A DNA stretch of 64,000 bases from Xylocopa sonorina. Its lineage: Eukaryota > Arthropoda > Insecta > Hymenoptera > Apidae. A program made the position numbers and the translations under genes. The DNA lies in contig NW_027490109.1 of NCBI RefSeq assembly GCF_050948175.1, forward strand, positions 1,364,001 through 1,428,000, given 5' to 3'. The notes below the pieces were generated by a model. That model was not told the DNA's origin. It did not search any database and saw nothing but the letters and a program-made list of their open reading frames with translations. Numbering within the stretch: position 1 is the stretch's first letter; the number at the start of each line of letters is the position of its first letter. Positions 23,468-31,249 of the stretch are shown piece by piece.

Positions 23468-24675
23468 TTTCCCGAATTTTTGTTTACCGCGTTGTTGTAC
23501 TGCCTTTTGCGGCACTCGCCTATTTCGTGCCCCGGGGTCTTGCAATAGCGACAAAATTTGGGCGCGTCCCTGGCTACGATTTGTCTCGGTTGTTCGTACG
23601 CGGGGCCTCGCGTAGGAGGCGGTACGTCCCTGGGTCGCAAGTAAGCGTCACGGTACGGCGATGGCGGTCTGAGCCGACACTCGGTCGCGTAATGTCCGAT
23701 ATTATTGCATTTTCGGCAAATAATTTCGGCTGGTTTTTCGCGCGATTCTGGTCGCGCGGCACGCGATCTACCTAGTCGGTTGCAATCACGTTCGTGCATT
23801 TGATAGAGCTCTCGCGCTCGAGCGAACGTTTCTCTCAATGTGCCGAATGAATTTATCGTCATTTGCATTCGAATTTCCGGAATGAGACCGTCTTTAAAAC
23901 ATTGTAGAGTGAGCGCGTCTACGTCATCGAGCGATTCCGGTGTGTCTCGTCGAGCAAGCCTCTCGCAATCAATTATAGCGGTTCTAAGATCTTTTACTCG
24001 ACCGATGTAATCTAGAATGTGCTCGTTCGCGCGCATAAATATATTAGCAAGTTCACCCCGATAATGATGAGCTGATTTTACGGAGCAAAATGTGCTGCGA
24101 AGAACGTCCGTTAATTCGAGTATTGTGTAACACGGCTCGTCTTCTAGCGCGGCGTAGGCACGACCCTTGAGTTTTCCCTTAAGCAGGCGTGTGAAAGTTC
24201 GCTCGCACCCATTAGGGATAAGCTCATAAGCGCGTTTACACGCTCGGGTAAACTGAAGAATTGGAATGTTCTGACCATCGAATGTCGGCACGGCTTCGAG
24301 GGCCTGCTTAAGCGATAGCTCGTCGTGTTGCGAACTATTTGTATTAAAATCGGAGCTCGAATTATGTCCGGAAAGCGGATTTCCCCGAGGAATATCCAGA
24401 GAAACGGTATCGTCGCGCGTTAAATCAGGCGTTCTGCGGATAGATTCTATTTCACGACGTAGAATTTCTATTTGCTGGAGCAACGCGGCATTACTAGGAT
24501 CGGTCGTTTTCGTATTTTTCGCGGAAGTATTTTGTTGCGCGGTACTAGGAAGAGGCTCGGAGATAGCGTCTTGGAAGTCGAGCGTTCTGCTAGTGCGTTT
24601 TTCGCGTTCGGAATCGGCCATCGCGGCGGCTCGCTGTGTCTGCTGGCGCGTTTTTGTTGGAGTCCGGGTTGCCAT
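23359..24675 (-). CDS. gag: Gag polyprotein of element 1
   Basis: Structural protein that forms the cytoplasmic virus-like particle and packages element RNA. 438 aa, starting at the first ATG after the primer binding site (52 nt upstream). The N-terminal ~130 residues are charged and Ser/Thr-rich. A capsid-like region of the retrotransposon Gag type follows at about 130-290 (PTFDGQNIPILQFTR and similar). The C-terminal nucleocapsid has two CCHC zinc knuckles, CRKCNNIGHYATEC and CRYCKTPGHEIGEC. Compared with element 2 it is one residue shorter because of a small indel cluster between the knuckles (PYRDAYLRP against PYRPQEYLRS). Its 3' end overlaps the pol frame by about 110 nt beyond the predicted slip site. 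Confidence 0.95.
   Translation of the reverse strand: MATRTPTKTRQQTQRAAAMADSEREKRTSRTLDFQDAISEPLPSTAQQNTSAKNTKTTDPSNAALLQQIEILRREIESIRRTPDLTRDDTVSLDIPRGNPLSGHNSSSDFNTNSSQHDELSLKQALEAVPTFDGQNIPILQFTRACKRAYELIPNGCERTFTRLLKGKLKGRAYAALEDEPCYTILELTDVLRSTFCSVKSAHHYRGELANIFMRANEHILDYIGRVKDLRTAIIDCERLARRDTPESLDDVDALTLQCFKDGLIPEIRMQMTINSFGTLRETFARARELYQMHERDCNRLGRSRAARPESREKPAEIICRKCNNIGHYATECRLRPPSPYRDAYLRPRDVPPPTRGPAYEQPRQIVARDAPKFCRYCKTPGHEIGECRKRQYNNAVNKNSGNDNGLRTRRETGGEAAHQVRPLAANNSNAEIDETPR
23425..23473 (-). promoter_or_regulatory. -1 ribosomal frameshift signal of element 1
   Basis: Slippery heptamer G GGA AAC (minus strand 23473-23467) sits in the gag frame as codons GGA AAC, matching the canonical X XXY YYZ rule. 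After a 6-nt spacer comes a stem-loop at 23460-23425: GGCCTC pairs with GAGGCC, then CACC with GGTG across a small internal loop. The pol frame is -1 relative to gag, as needed. Sequence and spacing are identical in element 2. Confidence 0.75.
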
Positions 24676-24726
24676 ATCTAGTTTCGCGGTTCCTTTCGGC
24701 GGAATTTCCGGAGGAAACGCGTGGCT

Positions 24727-24744
24727 ATCCCACCGCTGTCACCA
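24727..24744 (-). other. Primer binding site of element 1 (tRNA-Leu-like)
   Basis: On the minus strand TGGTGACAGCGGTGGGAT begins 13 nt after the 5' LTR. It is complementary to a tRNA 3' end of the form ATCCCACCGCTGTCACCA. From memory this matches eukaryotic tRNA-Leu (AAG/UAG type) with at most one mismatch. Confidence 0.7.
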
Positions 24745-24889
24745 AAAATAACTTTCGTGTCACGTCCCGAGGTGCGGTTGCGCTCGCAACGGTGGCACAA
24801 AGTCGTAACCGTTCCCGAAAATAACGCGAATTGCGTCCGGACCGGGTTCGTTGGCGTTTCGGACTCGATAAAACGGTAATTAACACTAA

Positions 24890-24898
24890 ACTTACCTT
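24890..24898 (-). promoter_or_regulatory. Predicted splice donor AAG^GTAAGT, element 1 5' LTR
   Basis: On the minus strand AAG|GTAAGT is a perfect match to the metazoan 5' splice-site consensus. It overlaps the last codons of the leader ORF. The equivalent place in the diverged solo LTR still reads AAG|GTAAGA (39987-39995). Confidence 0.55.
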
Positions 24899-25080
24899 GC
24901 GAAGGCTTGATTCCGCTGTCTGATTTCTCTTTCTAGGTACCTGGAGCGCCTTGGATCCGCAACCGGGATGGCGGCGGCGTACGGCTGGAACGGAGGTACG
25001 GGTCGTGCGGCGAAGGAAACCTCCTTCACAGGTACCAGGACTCGAACGCAGGAAATTGAATATTCTGGTGCATCACCCAC
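24892..25080 (-). CDS. LTR-encoded 62-aa leader ORF, element 1 5' LTR
   Basis: Small sense ORF upstream of gag, between the LTR GC-rich block and the end of the LTR. The protein is identical to the copies in element 2. It starts MGDAPEYS, contains PYAAAIPVADPRRSRYL and ends with an Arg codon and a stop that overlap the splice donor. If the RNA is spliced, the reading frame would continue into a downstream exon. If not, it is an upstream ORF ahead of gag. Function unknown. Confidence 0.5.
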   Translation of the reverse strand: MGDAPEYSISCVRVLVPVKEVSFAARPVPPFQPYAAAIPVADPRRSRYLEREIRQRNQAFAR

Positions 25081-26264
25081 GTATTCCCGAGCGAGACGAC
25101 GAATAAACTCTCTCCTCCCCGCGCGTCGTGTACGCTTTGTCGGAGGTGCAAGGCTCGTCGAGAATACTTGAACTTCGGTCGAGTACGGCGCGGCTAAGCG
25201 TTGGTTCGCTCTAGCTTACCGGGATCAACCTGGGCGCAAGATATTCTGTATACGGTAGAAGTGAGGATGGAGCAACTAAGCGCTGGTTCGCTCTAGTCGT
25301 CGAGCCTCAAGACTATCGCAGATGAGATATAGAAATAGAATAATCGCGAGCGTACCCGTGGAGTAGAATTAAGGAATTGTATTTGGACTCGAATAAAGAT
25401 ACTTTGAATCTGGTAAAAATAAACTATATTCTATGATTTCACTATACTAAATACACTTGACTAAGTTCTAAGTTACTGACTAGCGATTACAATGAGAATT
25501 AGAAATAGTATAAAGTATCGAATGGACTCCGCTATGGGAGTATGGATAGAGACGAATGCATTAGAGCTAATTGCTCGTTGCGAATGAGCCTATTGCTCGG
25601 ATCGGAAGTGCATCGTTCGGATGCTGGATTAGAACTCCTCGGTTCGGAGATGAGATACGAACTCTCCGGTTCGGAGATGAGACGCGAACTGACTCTCGGA
25701 TCTCGCGTCCGCGACCTCCTCGGGTCGCGCGGCGCGCGAGTCGCTGGGCCCTCGCGGTGGGGCGGACGGTCGGAGTAGGGCGGCCGCTCGGCCCTCGTGG
25801 TGGGGCGGCCGTTCGGAGTGGGGCGCGGCCCGCGTTAAGCGTGAGCCGCGAGCGTCGAGTGTGCGCGCGAGTGCACGGAACATAACCGTGCATGAATAAA
25901 ATATATACATATATTCACTTAAATCTAGGTGTGTGTTGGTGTGTATGTACATAGGTGAGTAGTGTGCTTATTCTAATCCCACATGTACGAGAAGTACGTA
26001 TAGGGCTTCGTGATTGCTGGGGATTCGACCCAGTACGTGTCGGAGAGCTCCTCGCCCTCGTAATACGGGGTGAAGTCCTCCCCCTCGTGTGTGGAGATCG
26101 CGCGTGGGCGCGGCATGCTGCATCCCTCTTCCCTCTCGTACCTTTGTCTCCTTCTGTAGGGACGGCGAGTCGGCGGGTGGCCCGTGTGCAGGGGCTCCGG
26201 ATACGGATGCTGGGGATGATGAGGTGGACGCCGGAGGGTGGCAGGCGGTACGCCTGACGTTACA

Positions 26265-26268
26265 ATCT
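26265..26268. repeat. Target-site duplication of element 1 (right), ATCT
   Basis: Second copy of the 4-bp duplication at 17341-17344. Confidence 0.95.
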
Positions 26269-28362
26269 ATGTTTCATGATAAGATATAATATTCATTGCG
26301 AAGTGTTATGCATTCCTCGTCTACGATTCAAATGGATGTAAATGCGACACTTCCTTGCAAGGAAATAGCGTTTGCAGATGTCTACGTATCGTAGCAATAG
26401 CTTTCTAATGCTTCTTAAAACGCGATATCGCATCTCATTTCTATGTTTCAAGGTAAGATATAACATGATTTGCGAAGTGTTATGTATTCCTCGTCTACAC
26501 TTCAAATGAATGTAAATGCGACACTTCTTTGCTAGGAAATAGCGTTTGCAAATGTCTACGTATCGTAGCAATAGCTTTCTAATGCTTCTTAAAACGCGAT
26601 ATCGCATCTCATTTCTATGTTTCATGGTAAGATATAATATTCATTGCGAAGTGTTATGCATTCCTCGTCTACGATTCAAATGAATGTAAATGCGACACTT
26701 CCTCGCTAGGAAATAGCGTTTGCAAATGTCTACCTATCGTAGCAATAGTGTTCTAATGCTTCTTAAAACGCGATATCGCATCTCATTTCTATGTTTCATG
26801 GTAAGATATAATATGATTTGCGAAGTACCATGTATTCCTCGTCTACACTTCAAATGAATGTAAATGCGATACTTCCTCGCTAGGAAATAGCGTTTGCAGA
26901 TGTTTACGTATCGTAGCAATAGCTTTCTAATGCTTCTTAAAACGCGATATCGAATCTCATTTCTATGTTTCATGGTAAGATATAATATGATTTGCGAAGT
27001 ACCATGTATTCCTCGTCTACACTTCAAATGAATGTAAATGCGACACTTCCTTGCAAGGAAATAGCGTTTGCAGATGTCTACGTATCGAAGCAATAGAGTT
27101 CAAATGCTTCTTAAAACGAGATATTGCATCTCATATCTATGTTTCATGATAAGATATAATATTCATTGCGAAGTGTTATGCATTCCTCGTCTACGATTCA
27201 AATGAATGTAAATGCGACACTTCCTTGCTAGGAAATAGCGTTTGCAGATGTCTACGTATCGTAGCGATAGAGTTTTATGATTCTTAAAAGGCGATATCGC
27301 ATCTCATTTCTATGTTTCATGGTAAGGTATAATATGATATGCGAAGTGTTATGTATTCCTCGTCTACACTTCAAATGAATGTAAATGTGACATTTCCTTG
27401 CAACGAAATAGCGTTTGCAGATGTCTACGTATCGTAGCAATAGAGTTCTTATGATTCTTAAAACGCGATATCGCATCTCATTTCTTTGTTTCATGGTAAG
27501 ACATAATATGATTTGCGAAGTGTCATGTATTCCTCGTCTACACTTCAAATGAATGTAAATGCGACACTTCCTTGCTAGGAAATAGCGTCTGCAGATGTCT
27601 ACGTGTCGAAGCAATAGGGTTCAAATGCTTCTTAAAACGAGATATTGCATCTCATATCTATGTTTCATGATAAGATATAATATTCATTGCGAAGTGTTAT
27701 GCATTCCTCGTCTACGATTCAAATGAATGTAAATGCGACACTTCCTTGCTAGGAAATAGCGTTTGCAGATGTCTACGTATCGAAGCAATAGAGTTCAAAT
27801 GCTTCTTAAAACGAGATATTGCTTCTCATATCTATGTTTCATGATAAGATATAATATTCATTGCGAAGTGTTATGCATTCCTCGTCTACGATTCAAATGA
27901 ATGTAAATGCGACACTTCTTTGCTAGGAAATAGCGTTTGCAGATGTCTACGTATCGTAGCGATAGAGTTTTATGATTCTTAAAAGGCGATATCGCATCTC
28001 ATTTCTATGTTTCATGGTAAGGTATAATATGATATGCGAAGTGTTATGTATTCCTCGTCTACACATCAAATGAATGTAAATGTGACATTTCCTTGCAACG
28101 AAATAGCGTTTGCAGATGTCTACGTATCGTTAGCAATAGCTTTCTAATGCTTCTTAAAACGCGATATCGCATCTCATTTCTATGTTTCATGGTAAGATAT
28201 AATATGATTTGCGAAGGGTCACGTATTCCTCGTCTACATTTCAAATGAATGTAAATGCGACACTTCCTTGCAAGGAAATATCGTTTGCAGATGTCTACGT
28301 ATCGTAGCAATAGCTTTCTAATGCTTCTTAAAACGCGATATCGCATCTCATTTCTATGTTTC

Positions 28363-28366
28363 ATGG
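28363..28366. repeat. Target-site duplication of element 2 (left), ATGG
   Basis: ATGG directly precedes the 5' LTR and recurs at 37238-37241 after the 3' LTR. Removing the element restores a normal TTTCATGGTAAGATA monomer. Confidence 0.95.
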
Positions 28367-28717
28367 TGTAACGTCAGGCGTACCGCCTGCCACCCTCCGG
28401 CGTCCACCTCATCATCCCCAGCATCCGTATCCGGAGCCCCTGCACACGGGCCACCCGCCGACTCGCCGTCCCTACAGAAGGAGACAAAGGTACGAGAGGG
28501 AAGAGGGATGCAGCATGCCGCGCCCACGCGCGATCTCCACACACGAGGGGGAGGACTTCACCCCGTATTACGAGGGCGAGGAGCTCTCCGACACATACTG
28601 GGTCGAATCCCCAGCGATCACGAAGCCCTATACGTACTTCTCGTACATGTGGGATTAGAATAAGCACACTACTCACCTATGTACATACACACCAACACAC
28701 ACCTAGATTTAAGTGAA

Positions 28718-28734
28718 TATATGTATATATTTTA
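28718..28734 (+). promoter_or_regulatory. TATA-like stretch in the element 2 5' LTR
   Basis: ATATATGTATATATTTT is the most TATA-like sequence of the LTR. It lies about 350 bp into the LTR, just after the Pol-tail stop and before the GC-rich block. This is a candidate core promoter only. No start site can be fixed from sequence. Confidence 0.35.
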
Positions 28735-29524
28735 TTCATGCACGGTTATGTTCCGTTGCACTCGCGCGCACACTCGACGCTCGCGGCTCACGCTTAACAC
28801 GGGCCGCGCCCCACTCCGAACGGCCGCCCCACCACGAGGGCCGAGCGGCCGCCCTACTCCGACCGTCCGCCCCACCGCGAGGGCCCAGCGACTCGCGCGC
28901 CGCGCGACCCGAGGAGGTCGCGGACGCGAGATCCGAGAGTCAGTTCGTATCTCATCTCCGAACCGAGGAGTTCTAATCCAGCATCCGAACGATGCACTTC
29001 CGATCCGAGCAATAGGCTCATTCGCAACGAGCAATTAGCTCTAATGCATTCGTCTCTATCCATACTCCCATAGCGGAGTCCATTCGATACTTTATACTAT
29101 TTCTAATTCTCATTGTAATCGCTAGTCAGTAACTTAGAACTTAGTCAAGTGTATTTAGTATAGTGAAATCATAGAATATAGTTTATTTTTACCAGATTCA
29201 AAGTATCTTTATTCGAGTCCAAATACAATTCCTTAATTCTACTCCACGGGTACGCTCGCGATTATTCTATTTCTATATCTCATCTGCGATAGTCTTGAGG
29301 CTCGACGACTAGAGCGAACCAGCGCTTAGTTGCTCCATCCTCACTTCTACCGTATACAGAATATCTTGCGCCCAGGTTGATCCCGGTAAGCTAGAGCGAA
29401 CCAACGCTTAGCCGCGCCGTACTCGACCGAAGTTCAAGTATTCTCGACGAGCCTTGCACCTCCGACAAAGCGTACACGACGCGCGGGGAGGAGAGAGTTT
29501 ATTCGTCGTCTCGCTCGGGAATAC

Positions 29525-29713
29525 GTGGGTGATGCACCAGAATATTCAATATCCTGCGTTCGAGTCCTGGTACCTGTGAAGGAGGTTTCCTTCGCCGCAC
29601 GACCCGTACCTCCGTTCCAGCCGTACGCCGCCGCCATCCCGGTTGCGGATCCAAGGCGCTCCAGGTACCTAGAAAGAGAAATCAGACAGCGGAATCAAGC
29701 CTTCGCAAGGTAA
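29525..29713 (+). CDS. LTR-encoded 62-aa leader ORF, element 2 5' LTR
   Basis: Small sense ORF ahead of gag. It starts MGDAPEYS, has a Pro/Arg-rich middle with PYAAAIPVADPRRSRYL, and ends QAFAR at a TAA that is part of the GTAAGT splice donor. The diverged solo LTR encodes SPYAATIPEGDPRRQRYL in the same direction and place (within 40022-40288). Reading that stretch codon by codon, about eight changes are synonymous and about five are replacement, more synonymous than expected without selection. This suggests a translated peptide, perhaps the first exon of a spliced product. It has no recognisable domain, signal peptide or membrane segment. The alternative is an upstream ORF that tunes gag translation. 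Confidence 0.55.
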   Translation: MGDAPEYSISCVRVLVPVKEVSFAARPVPPFQPYAAAIPVADPRRSRYLEREIRQRNQAFAR

Positions 29714-29715
29714 GT
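29707..29715 (+). promoter_or_regulatory. Predicted splice donor AAG^GTAAGT, element 2 5' LTR
   Basis: Perfect 5' splice-site consensus at the end of the leader ORF, with exon end at 29709. It is conserved in both elements and, as AAG|GTAAGA, in the solo LTR. No acceptor can be assigned with confidence from sequence alone. Confidence 0.55.
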
Positions 29716-29860
29716 TTAGTGTTAATTACCGTTTTATCGAGTCCGAAACGCCAACGAACCCGGTCCGGACGCAATTCGCGTTATTTTCGGGAACGGTTAC
29801 GACTTTGTGCCACCGTTGCGAGCGCAACCGCACCTCGGGACGTGACACGAAAGTTATTTT

Positions 29861-29878
29861 TGGTGACAGCGGTGGGAT
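29861..29878 (+). other. Primer binding site of element 2 (tRNA-Leu-like)
   Basis: TGGTGACAGCGGTGGGAT, 13 nt after the 5' LTR. The leading TGG pairs with the tRNA CCA end. The remaining 15 nt fit the acceptor and T-arm of a tRNA-Leu, from recalled sequence, with one possible mismatch. Confidence 0.7.
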
Positions 29879-29929
29879 AGCCACGCGTTTCCTCCGGAAA
29901 TTCCGCCGAAAGGAACCGCGAAACTAGAT

Positions 29930-31249
29930 ATGGCAACCCGGACTCCGACAAAAACGCGCCAGCAGACACAGCGAGCCGCCGCGATGGCCGATTCCGAACG
30001 CGAAAAACGCACTAGCAGAACGCTCGACTTCCAAGACGCTATCGCCGAGCCTCTTCCTAGTACCGCGCAACCAAATACTTCCGCGAAAAATACGAAAGCG
30101 ACCGATCCGAGTAATGCCGCGTTGCTCCAGCAAATAGAAATTTTACGTCGTGAATTAGAATCTATTCGCAGAACGCCTGATTTAACGCGCGACGATACCG
30201 TTTCGCTGGATATTCCTCGGGGAAATCCGCTTTCCGGACATAATTCGAGCTCCGATTTCAATACAAATAGTTCGCAACACGACGAGCTATCGCTTAAGCA
30301 GGCCCTCGAAGCCGTGCCGACATTCGATGGTCAGAACATTCCCATTCTTCAGTTTACCCGAGCGTGTAAACGCGCTTATGAGCTTATCCCTAATGGGTGC
30401 GAGCGAACTTTCACACGCCTGCTTAAGGGAAAACTCAAGGGTCGTGCCTACGCCGCGCTAGAAGACGAGCCGTGTTACACAATACTCGAATTAACGGACG
30501 TTCTTCGCAGCACATTTTGCTCCGTAAAATCAGCTCATCATTATCGGGGTGAACTTGCCAATATATTTATGCGCGCGAACGAGCACATTCTAGATTACAT
30601 CGGTCGAGTAAAAGATCTTAGAACCGCTATAATTGATTGCGAAAGGCTTGCTCGACGAGACACACCGGAATCGCTCGATGACGTAGACGCGCTCACATTA
30701 CAATGTTTTAAAGACGGTCTCATTCCAGAAATTCGGATGCAAATGACGGTAAATTCATTCGGTACATTGCGAGAAACGTTCGCTCGAGCGCGGGAGCTCT
30801 ATCAAATGCACGAACGTGATTGCAACCGGCTAGGTAGATCGCGTGTCGCGCGACCAGAATCGCGCGAAAAACCAGCCGAAATTATTTGCCGAAAATGCAA
30901 TAATATCGGACATTACGCGACCGAGTGTCGGCTCAGACCGCCATCGCCGTACCGACCGCAGGAATACTTGCGATCCAGGGACGTACCGCCTCCTACTCGA
31001 GGCCCCGCGTACGAACAACCGAGACAAATCGTAGCCAGGGACGCGCCCAAATTTTGTCGCTATTGCAAGGCCCCGGGGCACGAAATAGGCGAGTGCCGAA
31101 AAAGGCAGTACAACAACGCGGTAAATAAAAATTCGGGAAACGACAATGGCCTCCGCACCCGCCGCGAGACAGGTGGCGAGGCCGCGCACCAAGTCCGTCC
31201 TCTCGCCGCGAACAACTCCAACGCGGAAATCGACGAAACGCCGCGATAA
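29930..31249 (+). CDS. gag: Gag polyprotein of element 2
   Basis: Forms the particle that packages element RNA. 439 aa, starting at the first ATG after the primer binding site. A charged N-terminal region (about 1-125) has a short heptad-like stretch near LLQQIEILRRELESIRR (about 65-80) that could form a coiled coil. A capsid-like region typical of Ty3/gypsy Gag spans about 130-290, and a basic C-terminus follows. There are two CCHC zinc knuckles at C320-C323-H328-C333 and C376-C379-H384-C389. The frame runs past the slip site at 31135-31141 to a stop at 31247-31249. Full-length Gag is therefore made without frameshifting, and Gag-Pol of about 2040 aa with it. Confidence 0.95.
   Translation: MATRTPTKTRQQTQRAAAMADSEREKRTSRTLDFQDAIAEPLPSTAQPNTSAKNTKATDPSNAALLQQIEILRRELESIRRTPDLTRDDTVSLDIPRGNPLSGHNSSSDFNTNSSQHDELSLKQALEAVPTFDGQNIPILQFTRACKRAYELIPNGCERTFTRLLKGKLKGRAYAALEDEPCYTILELTDVLRSTFCSVKSAHHYRGELANIFMRANEHILDYIGRVKDLRTAIIDCERLARRDTPESLDDVDALTLQCFKDGLIPEIRMQMTVNSFGTLRETFARARELYQMHERDCNRLGRSRVARPESREKPAEIICRKCNNIGHYATECRLRPPSPYRPQEYLRSRDVPPPTRGPAYEQPRQIVARDAPKFCRYCKAPGHEIGECRKRQYNNAVNKNSGNDNGLRTRRETGGEAAHQVRPLAANNSNAEIDETPR
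31126..31128 (+). other. Stop codon in the pol frame just upstream of the slip site (element 2 only)
   Basis: A TAA in the pol frame lies 7 nt before the slippery heptamer. Element 1 has CAA here. The stop is harmless only if ribosomes enter the pol frame downstream of it, as the 31135-31141 slip site predicts. Confidence 0.85.
31135..31183 (+). promoter_or_regulatory. -1 ribosomal frameshift signal of element 2
   Basis: Heptamer GGGAAAC at 31135-31141, read in gag as GGA AAC. The 6-nt spacer is 31142-31147. The stem-loop is 31148-31183: six pairs GGCCTC with GAGGCC, a 2x2 internal loop and four pairs CACC with GGTG. Loop bases CCGCG could also pair with CGCGG at 31222-31226 to make a pseudoknot, which is speculative. 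After the slip the next codon is CGA at 31141, in the pol frame. Confidence 0.75.

Larger units (their letters stand above)
17345..26264 (-). mobile_element. Retroelement 1: full-length Ty3/gypsy LTR retrotransposon, 8920 bp
   Basis: Complete LTR retrotransposon on the minus strand, inserted in the satellite. In its own direction the order is 5' LTR (26264-24758), primer binding site, gag, -1 frameshift site, pol (protease, RT, RNase H, integrase), polypurine tract and 3' LTR (18851-17345). The PR-RT-RH-IN order identifies Ty3/gypsy (Metaviridae). No env-like ORF follows integrase. The LTRs are each 1507 bp, begin TGT and end ACA, and I saw one mismatch between them (17389 a against 24802 g). 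A 4-bp TSD (ATCT) flanks the element. Both ORFs are uninterrupted, so it is young and potentially autonomous. It differs from element 2 by a 27-bp LTR duplication, a small gag indel and roughly ten Pol residues. Confidence 0.97.
24758..26264 (-). repeat. 5' LTR of element 1
   Basis: 1507 bp, the promoter copy for element 1, reading from 26264 down to 24758. I saw a single mismatch to the 3' LTR (24802 g against 17389 a). It contains the same parts at +7413 bp: tail ORF segment to 25973, TATA-like stretch at 25897-25914, GC-rich block at about 25701-25881, 27-bp duplication at 25640-25693, the paired motif at 25276-25296 and 25194-25214, leader ORF and splice donor. The Pol-tail frame here has a stop in the satellite just upstream, so it has no start codon. 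Confidence 0.95.
26265..28366. repeat. 174-bp satellite, block B between the two retroelements
   Basis: About 12 monomers of the same satellite in the same orientation as block A. Variants include two monomers shortened by 1 nt (GCGATAGAGTTTTATGATTC near 27265 and 27963) and one lengthened by 1 nt (CGTTAGCAATAGC near 28128). The segment separates the 5' ends of two divergent retroelements. No gene is visible. Confidence 0.95.
28367..29847 (+). repeat. 5' LTR of element 2
   Basis: 1481 bp, starting TGTAACGTCAGG and ending GGGACGTGACA. Order: Pol-tail segment (28367-28658), TATA-like stretch, GC-rich block (about 28760-28930), single 27-bp unit (28939-28965), paired motif CTAGAGCGAACC..CGCTTAG (29309-29329 and 29391-29411), leader ORF (29525-29713), splice donor and the LTR end. 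If the TATA-like stretch is the promoter, the Pol-tail segment lies in U3, and the leader ORF lies in the transcribed part. Confidence 0.95.

Noticed and set aside
22560..23615. 351-codon ORF on the strand opposite to pol (and its copy at 30993-32048)
   Set aside because: It is the antisense shadow of the protease and linker part of pol. Its presence in both elements only reflects their near identity.
28356..28366. ATG in the satellite directly in frame with the LTR tail segment at 28367-28658 (and a similar one at the solo LTR)
   Set aside because: The ATG comes from the monomer at the insertion point. Element 1 has an in-frame stop there instead, so this is an accident of where the element landed.
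29550..29575. Internal RNA polymerase III B-box-like sequence (GTTCGAGTCC) suggesting a tRNA or SINE
   Set aside because: No matching A box, cloverleaf or 3' tail. It lies inside the leader ORF, so it is most likely chance.
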